From assembly GCA_030432565.1 (NCBI GenBank), contig JAUIGV010000017.1:1-64000 (forward strand): DNA of 64,000 nucleotides. Reading direction: 5' to 3'. The notes under the pieces are model-generated. The model was not told the DNA's origin and ran no database searches. It was given only the letters and a program-made list of their open reading frames with translations. How positions within the stretch are numbered: position 1 is the stretch's first letter; the number at the start of each line of letters is the position of its first letter. Origin of the DNA: Verrucomicrobiia bacterium. GTDB lineage: Bacteria; Verrucomicrobiota; Verrucomicrobiia; Verrucomicrobiales; Akkermansiaceae. Positions 9,261-17,351 of the stretch are shown one piece after another. Both the position numbers and the translations under genes were made by a program.

Positions 9261-12200
9261 ATGGAGAACTTGCATGAAAGTGTGATTACCATGGCCCTCA
9301 TGGGAATTCGAGTCGCACTCAATCATCGCACTGCTTACAAATACGACCGTCGCGTTACGATGTCTCCGCACATCATCCGTCTCCGCCCTGCTGTTCACTC
9401 GCGCACGCCTATCGAGTCCTACTCGCTCAAAATCACCCCGGAGCCTCACTTCCTCAACTGGCAGCAGGACGCTTTCGGCAACTTTCTTGCCCGCGTCGCC
9501 TTTCCGGATAAAACCGATGAATTTTCGTTTGAAGTCGATCTCATCGCCAGTCTCGATATTTACAACCCCTTCGATTTCTTCGTCGACGACGAAGCCGAGC
9601 ATTACCCCATCGACTACACCGAGTCCCAGCGCGAGGAACTCCTTCCCTACTTCAAAACCCGTGACGACGGCCCTCTCCTCAAGGAATTCCTGGATACCAT
9701 CGACCGGGATCAAAAAAAGATCGTCGATTTCCTCGTCTATATTAACCGGCTCATCGAAGCCCACATCGACTACAGCGTCCGCATGGAGCCAGGCGTGCAA
9801 ACTTGCGAGGAAACCCTCGAAAAGAAGGTCGGTTCCTGCCGCGACTCCGCCTACCTCCTCGTCCAGGTCTGCCGGCACCTCGGCCTCGCCGCCCGTTTCG
9901 TCTCCGGCTACCTCGTCCAACTTACCGCCGACCAGGAATCCCTCGATGGACCTTCGGGAACGACCGAAGATTTTACCGACCTTCACGCCTGGGTTGAAGT
10001 CTATATCCCCGGAGCCGGCTGGGTCGGACTCGATCCCACCTCGGGACTCCTCGCCGGCGAAGGCCACATTCCGCTGGCCTGCACTCCCGAACCCGCCAGC
10101 GCGGCCCCGGTCGTCGGTGGCCTTGAGGACTGCGAGGTCGAAGATTTTCAATTCTCGAACACCGTCCGCCGACTCCGCGAAGATCCCCGCGTCACCAAAC
10201 CCTACACTGCCGAGGAATGGGAAGCAATCGACGCCCTGGGCGGCCAGGTCGACACCGACCTGCAAAAATACGACGTTCGCCTGACAATGGGTGGAGAGCC
10301 CACCTTCATTTCCATCGACAACATGGACGGCGACGAGTGGAACACCACCGCCGACAGCCCGCAAAAAAGAAAACTCTCGCGCAACCTTCTGAATCGCCTT
10401 CAGCGAACCTACGCGCCCCAGGGTCTCCGTTACTACGGCGAAGGAAAATGGTATCCCGGCGAACCACTTCCCCGCTGGTCCTATGATCTCATTTGGCGCA
10501 AGGACGGAAAGCCAATTTGGCACGACCAAAAATGGCTCGGCGAACCCACTGGAAAAGGTTCGGTCACCCCGAAACTGGCCAAGAAATTCGCCCGCACCCT
10601 CGCCCGCGCTCTCGCGGTCGATGACGAATGCGTCCGCACCGCCTACGAGGACAAATACTACTATCTCTGGTATGAAGGCCAGCTCCCCAAACACATCGAC
10701 ACCTCCAAGGCCAACCTCAAGGATCCACTCGAGCGACAATACCTCGCCAACATCCTCTCAAAGGGCATGGACGAACCCATCGGCTACGTCCTCCCTCTCA
10801 AATGGAATTATGCCAAGGATAGCTGGACCACCGTCCGCTGGGAATTCCGCCGCGATGAACTCTACCTTACTCCCGGCGGCTCCGCCCTTGGCCTCCGCCT
10901 CCCCCTTTCATCTCTCAAAGACGATACCGGAGAAGAACCCGAAGAAGTGATCCTTCCCCGTTCTCCGCTGGAACCCGCCCCGCCCCTTCCCGATTTCCCT
11001 CAAAAGAAGTACGAAACACCACAGACCAAGGAACGCCTCCGCGTTGCCCCTTCCAAGGTCATCACGGCTGTAAGTGTTGAAATTCGCGACGGCGAACTCT
11101 ACGTGTTCTTCCCGCCACTCGATGATGCCGCGCATTACCTCGCGCTCGTCAACGCCGTCGAAACCACCGCCGCTCACCTGGAAACCCCCGTCATTATCGA
11201 AGGCTACGAGGCTCCTTATGACATTCGCCTTGAGCGGATCAAGGTCACTCCGGACCCAGGTGTGATCGAGGTGAACGTCCACCCCACCCAAACCTGGCCA
11301 CAACTTAAATCACTGATCACCGGGCTCTACGAAGACGCCCGCCAGACCCGCCTTGGCACCGAAAAATTTATGGTCGATGGACGCCACACTGGAACGGGAG
11401 GTGGCAACCACGTCACCATGGGAGGTATCACTCCTGCTGACTCTCCCTTCCTTCGACGCCCCGGACTGCTCCGTAGCTTCATCACCTTCTGGCAGCACCA
11501 CCCCGGCCTTTCCTACCTCTTCTCGGGCACCTTCATCGGGCCGACCAGCCAGGCTCCACGAGTCGACGAAGGTCGCTCCGACCGACTCTACGAACTGGAA
11601 ATCGCCTTCCAGCAACTTCCCGAATCCTCCGACCTCCCGTGGATCGTCGACCGGGTCCTGCGAAACCTCCTCACCGATCTCACCGGCAACACCCACCGCG
11701 CCGAGTTCTGTATTGATAAACTCTACTCGCCCGACTCCGCCACCGGTCGACTCGGCATCGTCGAACTCCGCGCCTTTGAAATGCCACCGCACGCCCAGAT
11801 GAGCCTCGTGCAAATGCTCCTTATGCGAACCTTTGTGGCCATGTTCTGGAACACCCCTTACACCGGACGCCTGGTCCGTTGGGACACGGAGCTCCACGAC
11901 CGATTCCTGCTGCCACACTACGTTCGCGAGGACCTCAAGGACGTTGTCGAAACCCTCCAAGACCAAGGCTATCCCTTCCAACTCGATTGGCTCGATGCCT
12001 TCTTTGAATTCCGATTCCCGGTCTTCGGTCGCGTCCAATACGGAACCATCGGCGTCGAACTTCGCATGGCCCTGGAGCCGTGGAATGTTCTCGGCGAGGA
12101 ATCCTCCTCCACTGGTACCGCCCGCTATGTCGACTCGTCCATCGAGCGGCTTCAAGTCACCGTCACCGGCCTCACCGAAGGACGCCACATTCTCACCTGC

Positions 12201-12653
12201 AACGGTCGCCGCATCCCGCTTCGCCCCACGGGTAGAACCGGAGAGTTCGTGGCTGGAATCCGTTACAAAGCCTGGGACCCTTGGTCCGCCATGCACCCCA
12301 CCATCGGGATTCAAGCGCCCCTCACCTTTGATGTCATCGACACCTGGAACAAGAAATCCCTCGGCGGTTGCGTCTACCACGTCAGCCACCCCGGCGGCCT
12401 CAGCTACGACACCCTTCCGATCAACTCCAATGAAGCCGAAGCACGCCGCGCCAGCCGCTTCAGCCAACAAGGACACACTCCGGGCGAGATCAATCCCCAG
12501 GGACCGTCGCAACCCCTCGTCAACGGCGGCGGTGGCAACATTCTGCGAACCATGGAAGGCCGTGCTCCAGGGCAGGACATTCCCAAATCAATCCCGAAAG
12601 AGGAACCAACGCTCGACTTCCCGCTCACCCTCGACCTTCGCGAAAATCTCTAG
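9261..12653 (+). CDS. Transglutaminase-DUF2126 fusion protein
   Basis: 1130 residues. The N-terminal third is a transglutaminase-like protein (NHRTAYKYDR start) with triad Cys193 (GSCRDSAYLL), His242 (LHAWVEVY) and Asp258 (GLDPTSG). From about residue 320 a long DUF2126 (COG4196-type) region follows, containing RLTMGGEPTFIS, PRWSYDLIWRKDG, and VDGRHTGTGGGNHVTMGG. DUF2126 occurs almost only fused or next to these transglutaminases. It is often considered a catalytic region of the amidoligase-type pathways, but its reaction is not firmly known. The ATG at 9261 is used; ATGs at 9291 and 9300 are alternatives that begin nearer the conserved domain. It is divergent from the ATP-grasp operon. The length is normal for the fusion. 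Confidence 0.94.
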   Translation: MENLHESVITMALMGIRVALNHRTAYKYDRRVTMSPHIIRLRPAVHSRTPIESYSLKITPEPHFLNWQQDAFGNFLARVAFPDKTDEFSFEVDLIASLDIYNPFDFFVDDEAEHYPIDYTESQREELLPYFKTRDDGPLLKEFLDTIDRDQKKIVDFLVYINRLIEAHIDYSVRMEPGVQTCEETLEKKVGSCRDSAYLLVQVCRHLGLAARFVSGYLVQLTADQESLDGPSGTTEDFTDLHAWVEVYIPGAGWVGLDPTSGLLAGEGHIPLACTPEPASAAPVVGGLEDCEVEDFQFSNTVRRLREDPRVTKPYTAEEWEAIDALGGQVDTDLQKYDVRLTMGGEPTFISIDNMDGDEWNTTADSPQKRKLSRNLLNRLQRTYAPQGLRYYGEGKWYPGEPLPRWSYDLIWRKDGKPIWHDQKWLGEPTGKGSVTPKLAKKFARTLARALAVDDECVRTAYEDKYYYLWYEGQLPKHIDTSKANLKDPLERQYLANILSKGMDEPIGYVLPLKWNYAKDSWTTVRWEFRRDELYLTPGGSALGLRLPLSSLKDDTGEEPEEVILPRSPLEPAPPLPDFPQKKYETPQTKERLRVAPSKVITAVSVEIRDGELYVFFPPLDDAAHYLALVNAVETTAAHLETPVIIEGYEAPYDIRLERIKVTPDPGVIEVNVHPTQTWPQLKSLITGLYEDARQTRLGTEKFMVDGRHTGTGGGNHVTMGGITPADSPFLRRPGLLRSFITFWQHHPGLSYLFSGTFIGPTSQAPRVDEGRSDRLYELEIAFQQLPESSDLPWIVDRVLRNLLTDLTGNTHRAEFCIDKLYSPDSATGRLGIVELRAFEMPPHAQMSLVQMLLMRTFVAMFWNTPYTGRLVRWDTELHDRFLLPHYVREDLKDVVETLQDQGYPFQLDWLDAFFEFRFPVFGRVQYGTIGVELRMALEPWNVLGEESSSTGTARYVDSSIERLQVTVTGLTEGRHILTCNGRRIPLRPTGRTGEFVAGIRYKAWDPWSAMHPTIGIQAPLTFDVIDTWNKKSLGGCVYHVSHPGGLSYDTLPINSNEAEARRASRFSQQGHTPGEINPQGPSQPLVNGGGGNILRTMEGRAPGQDIPKSIPKEEPTLDFPLTLDLRENL

Positions 12654-12679
12654 TTCCTCATTTCCCATGGTGATCGGCA

Positions 12680-13534
12680 TCACCCGAGGATCAGGGCATT
12701 CCCGGCGTTCTGCAGGTCGGCCCGCGTCAACGGTTGGAAATCATCGTCGAGGCTGGTGCAGCTGACCGAGAGTTCCGTGCCCTGGATATCTCCAAAAAGG
12801 CTGGCCACCGCGGCATCCGAGGCATCACGGCCGGATGAGATCCGCACCATTCCATTCAGAGGAGCCAGATTGGTGGCGTCGAAAATGTACCACTCACCTC
12901 CGATATTCACCTCGAAACAGGCGTGAAAATCCGGTGGGCTGAGCTGATAGGCGTATACCGTGGTGTAGCGCGCCGGAATGGTGAGAGCACGACAGAGGGC
13001 GATTCCGAGGTGAGCAAAGTCCCTGCAAACACCCTCGCGTTGCTCCAGAGTATCCACGGCCGAACTCTGTTCGCCCGTGGAGCCTGAAACATAGCTGATA
13101 TTTTGCGAAATCCATTCCACTACCGAGAGCACCCATTCGTATGTTGAATTCGGTGGTGGAAAGAGCTCGGCGGCCTTTTCGCGCAAGATATCCGACTGAC
13201 AATAACGGCTTGGGAAGAGGTAGGGAATGATCTCGGGAGCAAGTTGACCGGGACCGATCCGGGAAAGGTTCGCCTGGGGAATCACGAGCGGTGACGTTTC
13301 GGCGACTGCCGAGTAGTCGAGCGCCAATTCACCCGGCTCACTCAGGGTCAATCGGGCAAAACGATTTTGACCAAGCCCAACCGCCATCTCGTCGAACGAC
13401 TCCACCGACTTGCTCGTCACGAAACTTTCTTGCGTAATTTCCTGCCCTCCGGTGCGCATACAATGGAGAGACGTGATAATTGTGGCCGGGGCGTTGACCT
13501 GATAGGCGAGATGTCCCGAGACTGCGAATTTCAT
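12680..13534 (-). CDS. Transglutaminase-like protein, third copy
   Basis: 284 residues; bacterial transglutaminase-like with an N-terminal beta domain and core triad Cys170 (EGVCRDFAHLGIALCR), His204 (DFHACFEV) and Asp219 (IFDATN). The His motif is FHACFE rather than the usual HAW. The ATG at 13534 is preferred to the frame's first start at 13564 because MKFAVSGHLAYQV begins the domain and CAGGAC precedes it. It is convergent with the DUF2126 fusion (26-base gap) and 75 bases downstream of another transglutaminase on the same strand. It is probably cytoplasmic. Family call firm; substrate unknown. Confidence 0.9.
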   Translation of the reverse strand: MKFAVSGHLAYQVNAPATIITSLHCMRTGGQEITQESFVTSKSVESFDEMAVGLGQNRFARLTLSEPGELALDYSAVAETSPLVIPQANLSRIGPGQLAPEIIPYLFPSRYCQSDILREKAAELFPPPNSTYEWVLSVVEWISQNISYVSGSTGEQSSAVDTLEQREGVCRDFAHLGIALCRALTIPARYTTVYAYQLSPPDFHACFEVNIGGEWYIFDATNLAPLNGMVRISSGRDASDAAVASLFGDIQGTELSVSCTSLDDDFQPLTRADLQNAGNALILG

Positions 13535-13609
13535 GTCCTGACAAGGTGCCCCGTCGCACGCCAAATTCCCAGCATTGAAATATGACCGGCCATTGACCTT
13601 GGTGAGAAC

Positions 13610-14467
13610 CTAGAGTTCCTCACGTCTCGAGGTGATCTCGACAACCATGCCCTTCGCATGGTTCCCGTGCCCTTTAAACATTCCAGTAATCGGCATAACG
13701 CCGCGCGGGTGATAGCACACTCCCACCGCAATGTGACCGATATCAACTTGCCCGCCAATCGACGGATCGAACCCGGTCCAGCCACGGTCAGGCAGATAAA
13801 TCTCGGTCCAGGCGTGAGTAGCCCCATCTCCGACCCTTGAGACCTCGCTGTCGAGGTAGCCGCTCACAAACCGGGCCGCAAACCCGATCGACCGCGCGGC
13901 TTCCATCATCAGGACCGCCGTGTCGCGACAAGATCCGGTCCGGAGCCGCAGGGTTTCTTTTGGAGTCTGCACTCCTGGAATTTCCCGCCGCTGATATCCA
14001 ATCTGTTCACGGATCGCGGAAGCCATTCGGTCAAAAAGAGGTCCCTTCTCGCCGGGCATCCCCATGATGTGTTGATCCATCACCCACTTCCGCACCAGCT
14101 CGAGCTGCCTTGGGTAGACCGTATTTCGATAAAGGTAGGTCGCGCCCTGCTCAATGCCGGAATAAAAGGAAGGCACCTGAACCAGGATTCCCTCCGGTCC
14201 GTGAATCCCCTCGGGCGGGGTACTCCGCCAAACTGAAAACCGGCTTGTGATTTCAAGCTCCGCCGCCATCTCGAGGAACTCCACCGTGGCCACCATGTTG
14301 CCGAAAATATCTTCCGCCCAGGTGATCCGATGCTCGGGCGCAATTGTGAGTTCAATTGTCGAAAGTCGCTGGTGGTAGCTTTCCCGCGGGCGCATCACGA
14401 GGCGGTGCTCCCCAAAGGAAACAGGCCCGGTGTAGGAATACCGCGTGGTGTGGGAAAAATGCACCAT
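13610..14467 (-). CDS. Transglutaminase-like protein, fourth copy
   Basis: 285 residues with the family's HTTRYSYTGPVSFGEHRLVMRPR opening (about 6-28) and triad Cys180 (GSCRDTAVLM), His218 (THAWTEIY) and Asp234 (GFDPSIGG). The frame is open to 14512, but the ATG at 14467 fits the family N-terminus. It likely forms a two-gene transcript with the transglutaminase at 13534. With the genes at 6724 and 9261 this makes four transglutaminase-domain proteins in 9 kb, all with intact triads, which suggests division of labour rather than decay. Confidence 0.92.
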   Translation of the reverse strand: MVHFSHTTRYSYTGPVSFGEHRLVMRPRESYHQRLSTIELTIAPEHRITWAEDIFGNMVATVEFLEMAAELEITSRFSVWRSTPPEGIHGPEGILVQVPSFYSGIEQGATYLYRNTVYPRQLELVRKWVMDQHIMGMPGEKGPLFDRMASAIREQIGYQRREIPGVQTPKETLRLRTGSCRDTAVLMMEAARSIGFAARFVSGYLDSEVSRVGDGATHAWTEIYLPDRGWTGFDPSIGGQVDIGHIAVGVCYHPRGVMPITGMFKGHGNHAKGMVVEITSRREEL

Positions 14468-14561
14468 TGTTCCGGGGGTCTGGGCGGTCGGCAGAAGTTG
14501 CGGCGTTATCACTGGCCAAGACTATCGACCCCGGACCACTCCTGTAAACACCTTCATTTCG

Positions 14562-14593
14562 ACAAAACAAAAACGCAGGCCCAAAGACCTGCG
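14562..14593 (-). terminator. Rho-independent terminator after the beta-propeller gene
   Basis: Minus-strand hairpin with arms CGCAGG and CCTGCG (loop about 8 bases) followed by TTTTTGTTTTG. It lies about 48 bases past the stop of the PQQ-type propeller gene, and should end the dipeptidase/propeller transcript. Confidence 0.75.
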
Positions 14594-14640
14594 CTCCAGT
14601 CTGATTTTCAGCGAGAATGATCCACCCCCCATGCAAAACG

Positions 14641-16044
14641 CTAGTCTCCCAGGCAATAGAGATAGCCATTCTTGGAACCAGCATAGACCCGCCCGTTCCA
14701 AACCACCGGAGTTGCATCGAACATCGGTCCGCCCAGGCGATCCAAACGGACCATCTTTCCGGCAGGGGTCACCTGATAAAGATCCATCCCGTTGTCGTAG
14801 CCCACGACAATTTTATCCCCGACGAAGAGCGGCGTGGAGATCGATCCTTGCGGCAACTTCACCCGGTCCAGCACGAGCGGCGCGGGGTATTGCTTCTTCC
14901 TTCGCGGCCCCCAGTTCATCACTCCCGGTTGGAGCTTCTTATGATTCACGAGAGTGAGATTGCCATCAACCCCCACAAAACAAGCGAGATCCCTGGAGAC
15001 CGTGGAGCTGTACCGGTGATTCACCGCAGGACTGCCAACGAGGCCGCCATTCCACGTATACCACTTGCGATCCGGGAGCGGATGGAACCATTTTACTTTT
15101 CCGCCTATGGAGAACTTCACAACGCCTCCCTGCCCCGGGATAAACTGCTTCTCGATTCCAAGCAGGAGGTGTTTGTCGTTGGTCAGCGGCATGGTGCCGT
15201 TGAGATCACCTCCAATTTCCAGCTTGGTGCTGGTCCCACCGAAAAAACCCATTCCGCATCCGTAAACCCGACCCACTCCGGCAGCCACAAAAGCGGTGCT
15301 TCCGACCATGGTGGGCGATGATTCACAACACAACTCACTTCGATATAGCCCGAGATCCGAGTTCTTAAAAAGCTGGGTTTGCCTGCTGATGTCCGGAGTT
15401 GGCAATACCGCACTTTTTTTGGCTTTGCGGACATCCGGAGAAAACACCGTAAAATATCCGTTCTCAAGCGGGATGGCAGCCTTGCTCCCGACGATCACGG
15501 CAGAGGCATCGCAGTCCCGGCTATTGGATGCGGTCGCGCGCGAGTTGTGCGCCCAGAGTTTTTGCCCGGTCGTGTAGGAAATTCCGTGAAGACTGTAGGC
15601 GGTTCCCGTTCTCCAGTGCTGCCCAAACCCGCTGCGACTTCCAACGATCAGGGTGTATCGGGTCGCGGCCGGACCACCAACGTCAATAAAAGTAGGCGTC
15701 CCCTTGATGACATCGCCCACGCTCGTCGACCAAATCACCTTGCCGTCGCGCGCCCTAATTTTTTTCACATGATGGCTGAGTGTTCCCTGGATGAGATAGA
15801 GTTCATTTCCTTCCTGAATCACGAGAGGCTGACCGGTCCAACCCGCACCCTTCCACGTCCGGACATCGCCGGTCCCGAACATCGTTCTCCCCGAACCGAG
15901 CGGAATCTTCCACTTGATCCTCAGTTTTGAAGGAGCCTGATTGCCGTAATAATTTCGCTGATTGTCCCCGAGATAGGTTCCAACGAGAGGTTTGATCTGG
16001 GCGGAGAGCGGGAGACACGCGAGGAGAAAAAGAAAGAGCTTCAT
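14641..16044 (-). CDS. Secreted PQQ-like beta-propeller protein
   Basis: 467 residues with a signal peptide (MKLFLFLLACLPLSAQ) followed by beta-propeller repeats of the pyrroloquinoline-quinone type: ARDGKVIWSTSVGD, TTGQKLWAHNS, IGGKVKWFHPL and a C-terminal GRVYAGSKNGYLYCLGD. Such proteins are periplasmic or outer-membrane. Some are quinoprotein dehydrogenases, but most in this phylum are structural; I see no evidence of a bound cofactor. The start lies 5 bases after the stop of the VanX-like dipeptidase, so the two are co-transcribed, and a terminator follows at 14562-14593. The exact role is unknown. Confidence 0.8.
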   Translation of the reverse strand: MKLFLFLLACLPLSAQIKPLVGTYLGDNQRNYYGNQAPSKLRIKWKIPLGSGRTMFGTGDVRTWKGAGWTGQPLVIQEGNELYLIQGTLSHHVKKIRARDGKVIWSTSVGDVIKGTPTFIDVGGPAATRYTLIVGSRSGFGQHWRTGTAYSLHGISYTTGQKLWAHNSRATASNSRDCDASAVIVGSKAAIPLENGYFTVFSPDVRKAKKSAVLPTPDISRQTQLFKNSDLGLYRSELCCESSPTMVGSTAFVAAGVGRVYGCGMGFFGGTSTKLEIGGDLNGTMPLTNDKHLLLGIEKQFIPGQGGVVKFSIGGKVKWFHPLPDRKWYTWNGGLVGSPAVNHRYSSTVSRDLACFVGVDGNLTLVNHKKLQPGVMNWGPRRKKQYPAPLVLDRVKLPQGSISTPLFVGDKIVVGYDNGMDLYQVTPAGKMVRLDRLGGPMFDATPVVWNGRVYAGSKNGYLYCLGD

Positions 16045-16049
16045 CGGTT

Positions 16050-16769
16050 TCAGAATACGGATTTGATTTTTGAGAGCGGGATGGTGTCGGGATAACTCCG
16101 AAAACGACGATCAGTGAAATGCCACCATTCATTTGGAAGGGGGAAAAAACCGGCCTGGCTCATGGCCTGTTGCAGGATGTGCTTTCTCTTCATCACCTCC
16201 GGATCGGGATGCTGGTAAGCGGCCGCAGCCTGCGGCGTAAAGCTGTCGAAACCAGTGGGCATCTCGACAGGCTCGCCGGACTTCGTGACCAGCGTGACAT
16301 CAACCGCGGTTCCGCAGGAATGCTGCGAGGGTTGGCTGAAAGGATTCGCGACAAAACGATCATCATGACCGGAGGCATCCCAAAGAACCAACTGCGCCGA
16401 AGGGGGACGGTAGGCATCCCACACCTTGATCCGATAACCATAAAGCTTCACCTGCTCATTGGCCTTGCGAAGTCTGACGGCGGTCTCGGGGCGCAACAAA
16501 GCCGGCATGTTTTCCGCGTAAAGCGGCTTCTTCGCGATCGCCGATCCACGGGTGTATCGCAAATCAATCGCGATGCTGCGGTCGACTTCTGCGATCCGAA
16601 TCAAGCCCGCCTCTGCGAGCGTCGAATTGGAGGAGCGGGGCAAGGATGACCCAACCGGGTCACGACCATTCCAGCGGGCGCTTGTCGAACAAGCAACAAA
16701 GATGGTTGTGGCCAGGAGTCCGAGGGGCAGAATAAGTCGCACGGTGGCGAGACTAACGATTTCCGGCAA
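16050..16769 (-). CDS. D-alanyl-D-alanine dipeptidase (VanX/DdpX family)
   Basis: 239-residue M15D zinc peptidase that cleaves D-Ala-D-Ala, for cell-wall dipeptide recycling or, in other contexts, vancomycin resistance. Zinc ligands are His150 and Asp157 in SQHSCGTAVD and His217 in EWWHF, with catalytic Glu214. The Arg of DAYRPPSAQ (121) is the conserved substrate-side residue. The N-terminus has a hydrophobic segment ending TTIFVAC, so it may be a lipoprotein anchored at Cys27. No vanA/vanH partners are seen, so a recycling role is more likely than resistance. It is followed within 5 bases by the beta-propeller gene. Confidence 0.92.
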   Translation of the reverse strand: MPEIVSLATVRLILPLGLLATTIFVACSTSARWNGRDPVGSSLPRSSNSTLAEAGLIRIAEVDRSIAIDLRYTRGSAIAKKPLYAENMPALLRPETAVRLRKANEQVKLYGYRIKVWDAYRPPSAQLVLWDASGHDDRFVANPFSQPSQHSCGTAVDVTLVTKSGEPVEMPTGFDSFTPQAAAAYQHPDPEVMKRKHILQQAMSQAGFFPLPNEWWHFTDRRFRSYPDTIPLSKIKSVF

Positions 16770-16828
16770 TCAGGAAAAAGGGCAAAGTTCACCACCGGCC
16801 AACAGAGATGACGATCGAGCGGGGCCGA

Positions 16829-17233
16829 CTACGCCGCATTCCGACCATTTGGCCCGGACGATGGGAGCTTCTCATCCACGACGAATTCCAAGCGGGACGG
16901 AACCGGGTCTGCAACCACCGGAATTCCGAGGAAAAAAAGGTCCTGCCGCATCCGGGCACCAGACTCCTCGCCAAAACCGCGGGAAATGAAATGGTGGAAG
17001 GAAGCCATTTCCATACATCCCAGAATCAGCAACTCCGGTTCATGCCCCATGTCACGCTCTTTGCGAAGGAGGTTTCTCACCTCAATGGGATCAAACGCCG
17101 GATGGTGCTCTTCTTCAGCCATCAGGTGAAGAAATTCAACAGGCGACGAATGCAATTCGATCCGCAGATTTACAAGGGCACGATGGTCCCAGGCAGGCGA
17201 CATGGAAGATTCGGAGGGGAACTCGTTGCGCAT
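16829..17233 (-). CDS. Hypothetical protein, 134 residues
   Basis: Not recognised. The frame is open to 17452, but the region before residue 74 looks non-coding; the ATG at 17233 gives 134 residues. The protein is acidic and soluble-looking, with ELHSSPVEFLHLMAEEEHH, LLILGCMEMASFHHF and GIPVVADPVPSRLEFVVDEK. No signal peptide or membrane segment. The leader just upstream carries a 7-base hairpin (17245-17265) and a perfect 10-base tandem repeat (17314-17333), which suggests regulated expression. It is on the same strand as the dipeptidase 59 bases downstream. The GIPVV..P...LEFV ending is reminiscent of phage-like small proteins, but that is only an impression. Confidence 0.55.
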   Translation of the reverse strand: MRNEFPSESSMSPAWDHRALVNLRIELHSSPVEFLHLMAEEEHHPAFDPIEVRNLLRKERDMGHEPELLILGCMEMASFHHFISRGFGEESGARMRQDLFFLGIPVVADPVPSRLEFVVDEKLPSSGPNGRNAA

Positions 17234-17244
17234 GGTTTTGGTGG

Positions 17245-17333
17245 GGTTGGTCTTGGTAACCAACCGAAAAGCGCCACCCTTTCGCCGACCGCTTGTTTTC
17301 TCTGTGACCAATTTGCCACATTGTGCCACATTG
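17245..17333 (-). promoter_or_regulatory. Leader with hairpin and tandem direct repeat
   Basis: Between the endonuclease-family gene (stop 17352) and the 134-residue ORF (ATG 17233). It holds a perfect tandem pair of TGCCACATTG (17314-17323 and 17324-17333), one helical turn apart and flanked by CCAAT/ATTGG, and an inverted repeat GGTTGGT/ACCAACC (17245-17251 and 17259-17265) 12 bases before the ATG. The pair looks like operator half-sites; the hairpin could affect translation. Confidence 0.4.
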
Positions 17334-17351
17334 GCTAACAAGAACGCCTTC

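Noticed and set aside
9249-10739. Minus-strand 496-residue open frame opposite the transglutaminase-DUF2126 gene
   Set aside because: Composition (Gly, Val, Glu, Phe rich, no domain) is typical of the reverse shadow of a GC-rich gene whose coding strand has clear domains.
11310-12512. Minus-strand 400-residue open frame inside the DUF2126 gene
   Set aside because: Antisense shadow; no motif or plausible start signal.
12668-12683. Inverted repeat GGTGAT/ATCACC at the convergent gene ends, considered as a bidirectional terminator
   Set aside because: Only 6 base pairs, no T-run and overlaps a stop codon.
16050-16769. Vancomycin-resistance cassette around the VanX-like gene
   Set aside because: No vanA, vanH or vanRS neighbour, and the adjacent propeller gene is unrelated, so recycling is more likely.
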